This document shows, piece after piece, positions 1 through 6,429 of a stretch of 8,856 nt of DNA; the stretch's first letter is position 1, and each line of letters opens with the position of its first letter. Under the pieces are notes generated by a model, which made no database searches, was not told where the DNA came from, and saw only the letters and a program-made list of their open reading frames with translations. This stretch comes from Fimivicinus intestinavium. GTDB lineage: Bacteria > Bacillota > Clostridia > Oscillospirales > Acutalibacteraceae. The position numbers and the translations under genes were made by a program. The DNA is taken from positions 1-8,856 of the forward strand of contig DVKY01000104.1 in the NCBI GenBank assembly GCA_018715765.1. Direction: 5' to 3'.

Positions 1-1845
1 TCCCCGGTCGCCGGCGCTGTCAGAGAACTTTACAGCGCGGGCAGCGAATCCTCCCTCTCCCGCCTGGAAAACCCGGAGGCTTTTGCACAGCGGCTTTCCG
101 CATACGATGTGATCTCCTTCGACGTGTTCGACACACTGGTGTTTCGCCTGTTTTCCCGCCCGGAGGAGGTCTTCGATCTGATTGGGCTGAAGCTTCGCTG
201 CCCGGATTTCAAGAGGCTGCGCATGGCGGCAGAAGAAAAGGCCCGGGAAAAAAAGCTTAGGGCACAGGCAACCCGGGAGGTGACGTTGGAGGAAATTTGG
301 GCTGTGCTGTCAGAGGAGACCGGAATCCCGGAGCCCACAGGGGTTCAGGCCGAATGGGCCTGCGAGTTAAGCTGCTGCCACGCAAACCCCTATATGCGCC
401 GCGTTGTGCAGGCGTTGCTTGCACAGGGGAAGCAAGTAGTCGCTACCTCAGATATGTATCTGGGAGAGGCGCGAGTGCGCCTGCTGCTCGAGCAGTGCGG
501 CTACAGCGGCTTTTCCGCCTGCTATGTCTCCTGCAGCTGCGGCAAATCCAAAAGCGACGGCGCGCTTTACCGCCTGATTCGGCGGCAAAACGGGATGGCG
601 CTCGCCTATGCGCATGTGGGAGACCACCGGCACGCTGATGTGGAGCAGGCGCGGCGCGCGCAGTTTGCCCCCTTCTATTATCCCAATGTAAACCTCGTGG
701 GGAACCGGTACCGGGCGCAGCCGCTCTCCCACTTAACCGGCGGTGTCTACCGTGCGCTGGTCAACACACAGCTGCACAGCGGGCTCTCTCAATTCTCCAG
801 AGAATACGAGTATGGCTTTGTCTACGGCGGGCTGTTTGCGGCGGGCTACTGCCGCTTTATCCACGACTACGCATTGTCGCACGGGGTAGAGAAGCTCCTC
901 TTTCTCTCGCGCGACGGCGCGGTGCTGCTGCAGGCCTACCGGCTGCTGTATCCGGAGGAAAGCAGCCGCGCTGTGTATGCCTATTGGTCCCGGCTGGCGG
1001 CGGTCAAGCTAACGGCCGCCTGTTTTAAGCAGGAATATTTCCGGCGGTTTCTCTTCCACAAGGCCGGTCAGGGGTATCCGCTCCGCCGGATCTTACAGGC
1101 TATGGAGTTGGACGACCTCCTGGGGCCTCTTTGCCATGCGCTGGGAGCAGAGCCCGATGAAATGCTCACACATAAAAACGTGGAAAAGATGAAAAGCTAT
1201 CTAATGGAACATTGGGAGCAGGTGCTGGCGCATTATGAGGCGCAGCGGTCGGCAGGCTGCGCTTATTATCGCAGGCTGCTGCAGGGCTGCACAAAAGCGG
1301 CGGCAATTGATATTGGCTGGGCGGGCAGCGGCCCGTTGATGCTGGATTGCGCCGTCAACCGGATATGGGGCCTCGGCTGCGAGATCACCGGTATCCTCGC
1401 TGGGACGAACGCCCTTCGGGGGCCGGAAGCAGAGGCCACCGAGCCTTTTCTTGCCGGCGGGCAGCTTGTCAGTTATCTATTTTCCGCGCAAAAAAACCGT
1501 GAGCTCTGGTCGTTTCACGATCCTGCCCGTGGGCACAATCTGTACTGGGAGCTCCTGCTGAGCGCCCCTGAAGGCAGCCTGAAGGGCTTTTATCCGGATG
1601 GCAAGGGCGGCTGCCAATGCGTGCTCCGGCAAAGCCGGGCGGAGCCTGGCCGTATTGAAGAGATCCATCGGGGCATTCTGGAGTTCGTGCAGCAGTGGCG
1701 GGCGGCAGAGCATCGGCTCGGACAGCGCCTGCACATCAGCGGATGGGACGCATACGCCCCCATGCTCAGCGTATGCAGCGAAAAGAACAGGAAGTTCAGG
1801 GCCGGATTGGAGGGCTTGCTGGATGATATTCACATCGCGCCATAG
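1..1845 (+). CDS. HAD-like hydrolase of the COG5610 type (5' partial)
   Basis: The reading frame is open from the left edge, and the first possible start (GTG at 109) codes for a Val inside the conserved strand before the HAD motif, so the true start lies outside the window. In visible numbering (residue 1 = base 1) the HAD motifs are: D41-V-F-D-T45 (motif I), T149/S150 in VVATSDMYL (motif II), K184 in KSDGALY (motif III) and G207-D208...D213 (motif IV). The position two after the nucleophile, usually the acid/base Asp in phosphatases, is Phe. The C-terminal half (about 260-614) has FLSRDG (301-306) and AIDIGWAGSG (436-444), both recalled from this family in capsule and O-antigen loci. Such proteins often accompany or are fused to glycosyltransferases; their reaction is unclear. 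It overlaps the next gene by 23 bp. Family call is firm, function is not. Confidence 0.85.
   Translation, partial: SPVAGAVRELYSAGSESSLSRLENPEAFAQRLSAYDVISFDVFDTLVFRLFSRPEEVFDLIGLKLRCPDFKRLRMAAEEKAREKKLRAQATREVTLEEIWAVLSEETGIPEPTGVQAEWACELSCCHANPYMRRVVQALLAQGKQVVATSDMYLGEARVRLLLEQCGYSGFSACYVSCSCGKSKSDGALYRLIRRQNGMALAYAHVGDHRHADVEQARRAQFAPFYYPNVNLVGNRYRAQPLSHLTGGVYRALVNTQLHSGLSQFSREYEYGFVYGGLFAAGYCRFIHDYALSHGVEKLLFLSRDGAVLLQAYRLLYPEESSRAVYAYWSRLAAVKLTAACFKQEYFRRFLFHKAGQGYPLRRILQAMELDDLLGPLCHALGAEPDEMLTHKNVEKMKSYLMEHWEQVLAHYEAQRSAGCAYYRRLLQGCTKAAAIDIGWAGSGPLMLDCAVNRIWGLGCEITGILAGTNALRGPEAEATEPFLAGGQLVSYLFSAQKNRELWSFHDPARGHNLYWELLLSAPEGSLKGFYPDGKGGCQCVLRQSRAEPGRIEEIHRGILEFVQQWRAAEHRLGQRLHISGWDAYAPMLSVCSEKNRKFRAGLEGLLDDIHIAP
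1809..1814 (+). promoter_or_regulatory. Ribosome binding site for the 1823 start
   Basis: GGAGGG lies 8 nt before ATG 1823, inside the end of the preceding gene. It decides the start of the next gene: an in-frame ATG at 1598 would give a 419-residue protein but would overlap the upstream gene by 248 bp. Confidence 0.75.
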
Positions 1846-2857
1846 GGCGGTTGCACCGCTCATTCTATATCACGCTATCAGCTCCTATCAGCTGCTGGAG
1901 GTGACGCTGCACCGAATGCGGTTCCACGCTGGTGATTACGCTGTTTTGCTTTTACCGGATTTTATCATCCATAAATACCCACAATACAGATTGCTTCAGG
2001 CAAACCGTTTTTTTGACGAGGTGTATCTCTTCCCCTACCTGCGCATTCCGCATGGCAGCGAGGCGCAGGTGCTTGCGGATACCAGCCGGTATTACTGCCA
2101 GACCGTTCCCTATGAAATCACAACGTTTTCAAAAATCTATGTGGCAGGGGCGCACTTTTACTTCTCCCTGTATCTGATCCAGAATCACATTCCTTTCACA
2201 TTTTTTGAGGATGCCGCAGGAATGCTCAGCCGCCCGGGCGTGCTTTATCAGGCGCTCGCGGCAGGATTCCCGCTGCATGCCGGTCTTGCCCGCAAATACG
2301 GTTTATTCACTGGGCAAAACAGCTGTGTAAGGGAGATCATCTGCCTGAAAAAAGCACAGACTGCGGAGGCGCCCGGCCCTGTCCTTCTGAATTTTTCCGT
2401 AGAGGAGGCGCTGGAGGCGCTCGTTCCCCGTGTCAGGCGCAGGCTGATCCGCTTTTTCCTCCGCCGCCCTGTTCGGACGGAGGCAGAGGCCATCCTTCTG
2501 ACCCAGCATTTTGCCGGCCTTGGCATCATGAGGGAGGAGGAGCAGAAGCAGCTGTATATCCGCCTGCGGGATGAGGTGCTGCGCGGCGTCCGGCTGGCAA
2601 TCAAGCCCCACCCGGATGATACGCTCGATTACCGGGAGATTTTCCCCCACGCCCAGCTGATTCGGGCCGTTTTCCCGGCCGAGCTGCTGCCCTATGTATT
2701 CCGAAAAAACAGTCCCGCATGCATCTACACGTTTGACTCAACCGGCTGCGCAAACCTGAGCGGCCACTTCATCATCCGACAAATCGACAGGAAACGGCTC
2801 ATGGCCGGGCATTCCGGCACGCACACGCCAGAGGACGGTGACCACCATGCAGAATAA
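1823..2857 (+). CDS. Sialyltransferase/polysialyltransferase-like glycosyltransferase
   Basis: A 344-residue protein. Start ATG 1823 has GGAGGG 8 nt upstream and is followed within about 15 residues by the first strand (LILYHAISSYQLLEV), typical of this fold's N-terminus. Motifs seen: E129-D130-A-A-G133 in FFEDAAG, K261-P-H263-P264-D-D, and S306-T307 in YTFDSTG. Their order and spacing match the D/E-D/E-G, HP and S/T motifs of bacterial sialyltransferase-like GT-B enzymes (GT52, GT38 and polysialyltransferase-like families), which use CMP-sugars. The first motif has two extra Ala before the Gly. No signal peptide or membrane segment is evident, so it is probably cytoplasmic or peripheral. It overlaps its neighbours by 23 and 11 bp. 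A CMP-sugar synthetase sits three genes downstream, in keeping with a CMP-activated acidic sugar donor (inference). A CDP-polyol or other GT-B transferase is the main alternative. Confidence 0.75.
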   Translation: MIFTSRHRAVAPLILYHAISSYQLLEVTLHRMRFHAGDYAVLLLPDFIIHKYPQYRLLQANRFFDEVYLFPYLRIPHGSEAQVLADTSRYYCQTVPYEITTFSKIYVAGAHFYFSLYLIQNHIPFTFFEDAAGMLSRPGVLYQALAAGFPLHAGLARKYGLFTGQNSCVREIICLKKAQTAEAPGPVLLNFSVEEALEALVPRVRRRLIRFFLRRPVRTEAEAILLTQHFAGLGIMREEEQKQLYIRLRDEVLRGVRLAIKPHPDDTLDYREIFPHAQLIRAVFPAELLPYVFRKNSPACIYTFDSTGCANLSGHFIIRQIDRKRLMAGHSGTHTPEDGDHHAE

Positions 2858-3953
2858 TCGGGTTTTCATCATTGCGAATTCCGTATATCAGCTTTTTACA
2901 GCGATCCACATGCGCCGCACGGTTTTGAAAAACCGCGCAGCGGAGCTGCTTATCACGGATATGACGCCCGGCCTTCCGGCATACCAGCCTCGTTTAGCGG
3001 AAACCGGGCTGTTTGACCGGGTTTTACTGGGCAAAACGGCTGAATGGAACAAAAAATACGCCGCAGCGAAAGGGGACACCCTCTCCGAGGGCTTTCGGGA
3101 TGCCCAAACCGTATTCCGCCAAGCGCTCAGCGACGAGCTTGCGGGCTATTCAGAGATCTATTTTTCCAACTTTGATCCATTTGCCAGGCTGTTAGCGTGC
3201 TGGTACTATCCGCTCCCCTGTTCCTTTTTCTGGTACGAGGATGGCTTTTCCACCTATGTGATTGATTACCTGCGGGAAAACCGCGCGCCCATCAACCGCC
3301 ACCCGGAAGGAACGAAAATTCGAGATAAGCTGGCCGGCGTGCTGCTGTATGAGCCGCGGCTCGCCATGCGCGGCGACCGGCTGCCGAACCTCCGGCTGCC
3401 AAAGGTCAGCCGGGAGGACGAAGCGCTCAAGGAGCTGCTCAACGAAGTATTCGATTACAAAAGGCCGGAGGTCACCGGCAAATTCCTGTTTCTGGAGCAA
3501 TCCTTTCGGGCGGAGGGCATCCCCACCAACGATATCGCTCTGATGCGGCTTTGCCAGCAGACGGTTGGACCGGACCGGTTTTTGGTCAAGCCGCACCCAC
3601 GCAATCCCGAAAATCTTCCCCTGCAATTGGGCCTGACGAGGAAATACCCCAGCGCAGCGCCGTGGGAGCTATTTTTACTCAATGAGGAACCGGACGCTTT
3701 CACCCTCCTCACCGTATGCTCTAACGCCGCGCTGACCGGCAGGCTGGTATTCGGCATAGACCCACCCACCGTGATGCTGTATCGCCTTTTTGAGGGGAAG
3801 GTGCTTTGGCAGGAGGATGCCGTCCTGCAACGGTATTTGCGCAAATTCCAGCGCGAGTTTGCGGGCAGGAACTACTATGTGCCAAAAACAGTGTACGAGC
3901 TGAAAAATATTCTCGCTTATTTAGGGGGGCGTTTGGATGAGCAGCGCGGTTAA
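2847..3953 (+). CDS. GT52-like (sialyltransferase-like) glycosyltransferase
   Basis: A 368-residue protein from ATG 2847. A GTG at 2838 would add three residues; GAGG (2831-2834) is 12 nt from the ATG but only 3 nt from the GTG, so the start is slightly uncertain. The N-terminal strand RVFIIANSVYQLFTAIHM resembles the opening of GT52-type enzymes. Clear motifs: E131-D132-G133 in WYEDGFSTY, E217 in LFLEQSF, K248-P-H250-P251, and S292-N293 in VCSNAALTG. The D/E-D/E-G, HP and Ser pattern is the hallmark of bacterial sialyltransferase-like GT-B folds. It shares architecture with the gene just upstream but is clearly divergent, so the two are likely different linkage enzymes and not a recent duplication. 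No signal peptide or transmembrane segment is seen. It overlaps the upstream gene by 11 bp and the downstream gene by 17 bp. The donor is inferred to be a CMP-activated keto-sugar acid; the acceptor is unknown. Confidence 0.75.
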   Translation: MQNNRVFIIANSVYQLFTAIHMRRTVLKNRAAELLITDMTPGLPAYQPRLAETGLFDRVLLGKTAEWNKKYAAAKGDTLSEGFRDAQTVFRQALSDELAGYSEIYFSNFDPFARLLACWYYPLPCSFFWYEDGFSTYVIDYLRENRAPINRHPEGTKIRDKLAGVLLYEPRLAMRGDRLPNLRLPKVSREDEALKELLNEVFDYKRPEVTGKFLFLEQSFRAEGIPTNDIALMRLCQQTVGPDRFLVKPHPRNPENLPLQLGLTRKYPSAAPWELFLLNEEPDAFTLLTVCSNAALTGRLVFGIDPPTVMLYRLFEGKVLWQEDAVLQRYLRKFQREFAGRNYYVPKTVYELKNILAYLGGRLDEQRG

Positions 3954-5682
3954 GGTCTCCATCATCATTCCAGTGTATCAGGTTGAAAACTTTTTGGAGC
4001 GGGCGGTGGATTCCGTTCTTGCGCAAACGCTGGAGGAAAAGGAAATCATTCTGGTGGATGACGGAAGCGAGGACGCCTCCCCACAGATCTGCGACCGCTA
4101 TGCCCAGGAGCATCCGGAGCTGGTACACGTCATCCATAAGGAGAACGAAGGGCTCGGCATCGCCCGCAATACCGGCGTGCAGGCCGCCACCGGGGAATAT
4201 GTAGCGTTTTTGGATTCTGATGACACCGTCAGCCCGGAGATGTATGAGACCCTGTATGAAAAAGCGGTCGGGGCCGATTATGATATTGTGATGTGCGACG
4301 TGCAAATCTTCTATGTGGAGGAAAACCGAAGCTCCATCTCTGTCTCCTACCCAAGCGAAGCAATTGACCTTGCGGATTATATCGCCAACGGCAACAACAT
4401 CACTTACAGCGTCAACAAGCTGTTCCGGCGCAGCATCTGGGATGAAAACCACTATGAAAAAATGCTGTTTGAGGATATTGCCCTCATCCCCGCCCTGATG
4501 ACTCGCTACCCCAACATCGGCTATGTACAAAAGCCCTTCTACCACTACTACCGCAGGGCGAACACCCTCTCCACCACCTTTACCGGCGCCATGGCCGATA
4601 TTTTGAAAGCGTTCCGCAGTTTTATCGAAACAAGCGACCCCGCTTACCGGGAAGAGGTGGTTTATTGCGTCGCTAAGCAGCTGTATTGGAACATGACGCA
4701 ATCCCGCACATTGTTTCAGGCGGATTTTATCGAGCTGCTCCACGCGTATCAAAAAGACTTTCTGCTCAATCCCTACCTGGCAGAGGATCCAAAAACGAAG
4801 CGGCTGCTGGATTTTATAGACCGGGAGGTTATCCCGGAGCGGTTGATCTGCGTGCACTTCGGCCGACCAATTCCAGCCGAATATCTGGAGGAAATTCGCG
4901 CGGATTTCCCAAATGCTGCGCTCATCGATGTAGATGAGCCCTTGCCCGTCAACCTGCCGGACTGCGTCCGCCGGGCGCTGGCGCAGGGGGAAACCGCCTT
5001 TGCAGAGGAATATTTTGCCCTGAAGCTCCTGTGCGAGCAAGGCGGCATCGTGCTCTCACCGGAGATGCGCGCCAACCTGAATCTAAAACGGCTCCGGCTC
5101 AACCGCATCTTTTTCGGGTTTGAAGAGGAACAGTCGTTGGAAACAGGCTGCTATGGCGCAGTGGCGGAGCATTATGTCATCCAGGCACTGCTGGCCACCT
5201 ATGAGGAGGAAAACATTTTTAATCAGGCGCTCCTGCCTCTGAAGGAACGGCTGCTGGATTTTCTGGTGTTTCATTTCAAACTGAAAGTAACCGGCAAAAA
5301 ACAGCTGCTCCGGCACGAAATCCAGATTTATCTGCCCAGCGTGCTCTCCTTCGATATGCAGGATGGGGAAAACTGCTGCAAAAAAATGCTGATAGAAACG
5401 CCGGAGGGATATGAGCTCGTCAGCCGCAGCGTTTTGAGGCTGTGGTCCGACCGGCTGATGGAAAACTGGAACCTGTATAAACAGGAGCTCAACCGCACGC
5501 CGCAGGCAGGCAAAAAGAAGCACCCCGCTCCCGCCCCGCCGCCCACGCTGCCCGCAAATCTGGAGGCGCAGATTCGGGAGGTTGTAAACACCTATGAGAA
5601 TTCCACCAGCTGGCGCATCACGCGGCCGCTGCGCGCGCTGAAAAGCTGGTGGGCCAAATTGTTCCGCAAAAGGAGAGGATAA
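3937..5682 (+). CDS. GT2 glycosyltransferase fused to a degenerate GT32-like domain
   Basis: A 581-residue protein; ATG 3937 has AGGGGGG (3923-3929) 7 nt upstream and overlaps the previous gene by 17 bp. Residues 5-230 are a typical GT-A family 2 domain: VSIIIPVYQVENFL start, D41-D42-G-S44 for nucleotide binding, a GLGIARNTG helix, L-D93-S-D95-D96 as the metal-binding DxD, and F-E179-D180 as the likely catalytic acid region. Residues about 300-480 resemble the GT32 (DXD sugar-binding) fold, with the helix-GGI-strand pattern around G369-G370 and FFGFEEE about 20-30 residues further. Where GT32 has LDTDV, this protein has L-S374-P-E376-M, so the domain is probably inactive or repurposed. A Lys/Pro/Ala-rich linker (about 525-540) leads to a basic C-terminal helix with S558-W559-R-I-T-R-P-L-R, a tail seen on many surface-glycan transferases. 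The GT2 call is firm; the GT32 relation is by eye. Confidence 0.88.
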   Translation: MSSAVKVSIIIPVYQVENFLERAVDSVLAQTLEEKEIILVDDGSEDASPQICDRYAQEHPELVHVIHKENEGLGIARNTGVQAATGEYVAFLDSDDTVSPEMYETLYEKAVGADYDIVMCDVQIFYVEENRSSISVSYPSEAIDLADYIANGNNITYSVNKLFRRSIWDENHYEKMLFEDIALIPALMTRYPNIGYVQKPFYHYYRRANTLSTTFTGAMADILKAFRSFIETSDPAYREEVVYCVAKQLYWNMTQSRTLFQADFIELLHAYQKDFLLNPYLAEDPKTKRLLDFIDREVIPERLICVHFGRPIPAEYLEEIRADFPNAALIDVDEPLPVNLPDCVRRALAQGETAFAEEYFALKLLCEQGGIVLSPEMRANLNLKRLRLNRIFFGFEEEQSLETGCYGAVAEHYVIQALLATYEEENIFNQALLPLKERLLDFLVFHFKLKVTGKKQLLRHEIQIYLPSVLSFDMQDGENCCKKMLIETPEGYELVSRSVLRLWSDRLMENWNLYKQELNRTPQAGKKKHPAPAPPPTLPANLEAQIREVVNTYENSTSWRITRPLRALKSWWAKLFRKRRG

Positions 5683-5685
5683 GCT

Positions 5686-6429
5686 ATGCGCACCGTTGCC
5701 GTGATCCCAGCGCGTTATCATTCCAGCCGGCTCAGTGGAAAGCCCCTGGCGGATATCTGCGGCCGGCCAATGATCTGGTGGGTCTATCAGCAGGTAAAAA
5801 AGGCCGGACGAATTGACGCCGTTATCGTCGCCACCGATCATGAGGAAATTTACCGCGCCTGCACAGCCTGCCAGATCAACTGCCAGATGACCTCGCCCGA
5901 TCATCCAACCAGTACGCAGCGCATCTATGAGGTGTCGCAGCGCATTTCAGCCGACGTCTATCTCTGCGTCAATGGGGACGAACCGCTGATCGACCCAGCC
6001 GTTGTCGAGCGGGTCATTCCTGCGCAGGGCGAGCCTTTTTTTGCCGCAAACCTCATGGCGAAAATCCACGACCCGGTCGAGGTGATTGACGATTCCAACA
6101 TCAAAGTTGTTACAGATACACAGGGAAACGCTCTGTTTTTCTCCCGTAGCCCGATTCCACACCCAAAGGCCAGCATTCAGTTTGATTATTATAAGCATCT
6201 CGGCGTGCTGGCCTACTCCCCGGAGGCGCTGCGCTTCTTTGCAGAGGCAGAAAAGGGCGCGCTGGAAAAAATTGAGGATATCAATGAGCTTCGCTTTTTG
6301 GAGCACGGCAAACAGCTGAAGATGATCCCGGTGGAATCGCATTCCCTGTCTGTAGATACGCAGCGGGATCTGGACTATGTACGGGATGTGATCCGCGACA
6401 GACTGGAAAAGGGGGAGATGGCGCTGTGA
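5686..6429 (+). CDS. kdsB: CMP-Kdo synthetase-like cytidylyltransferase
   Basis: Couples CTP with a 3-deoxy-ulosonic acid to give the CMP-sugar and pyrophosphate; cytoplasmic. The 247 residues match the length of KdsB (about 248). ATG 5686 has AGGAGAGG 7 nt upstream and lies 3 bp after the previous stop. KdsB-type features: IPARYHSSRL (7-16) with G18-K19-P20 for CTP binding, VATDHEEI, N96-G-D98-E-P100-L-I, FFSRSPIPHP, YKHLGVLAY, IEDINELRFLEHG and V-D224-T. D98 and D224 fall where KdsB has its two Mg-binding Asp residues. Two conserved stretches deviate: N96 replaces the usual Gln before GDEP, and T75-S-T-Q-R79 replaces S-G-T-D/E-R. These suggest a substrate other than standard Kdo. Kdo is usual in Gram-negative LPS, so here the product is more likely a capsule sugar. 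The gene overlaps the next by 4 bp. Family sure; substrate not. Confidence 0.9.
   Translation: MRTVAVIPARYHSSRLSGKPLADICGRPMIWWVYQQVKKAGRIDAVIVATDHEEIYRACTACQINCQMTSPDHPTSTQRIYEVSQRISADVYLCVNGDEPLIDPAVVERVIPAQGEPFFAANLMAKIHDPVEVIDDSNIKVVTDTQGNALFFSRSPIPHPKASIQFDYYKHLGVLAYSPEALRFFAEAEKGALEKIEDINELRFLEHGKQLKMIPVESHSLSVDTQRDLDYVRDVIRDRLEKGEMAL
6411..6417 (+). promoter_or_regulatory. Ribosome binding site for the 6426 GTG start
   Basis: GGGGGAG lies 8 nt before the GTG at 6426. It supports a GTG start embedded in the stop of the upstream gene (GTGA overlap), with the DCTLRDGG strand beginning only six residues later. Confidence 0.7.

Noticed and set aside
109..111. GTG 109 as the start of the first gene
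   Set aside because: The codon is a Val within the strand leading to the HAD motif, has no ribosome site, and the frame stays open to the window edge with coding-like sequence.
1598..1822. Upstream extension of the second gene to ATG 1598
   Set aside because: It would overlap the HAD gene by 248 bp and add Ala/Ser/Cys-rich sequence unlike any glycosyltransferase N-terminus. ATG 1823 has a good ribosome site.
3721..5040. Long antisense open frame (439 codons) opposite the glycosyltransferase genes
   Set aside because: It lies over two genes with strong family motifs on the other strand, shows no recognisable domain, and spans their junction. It is explained by GC-rich codon bias.
5083..5904. 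Antisense open frame (273 codons) across the GT2-kdsB junction
   Set aside because: No domain and no good ribosome site, and it runs opposite two well-supported genes.
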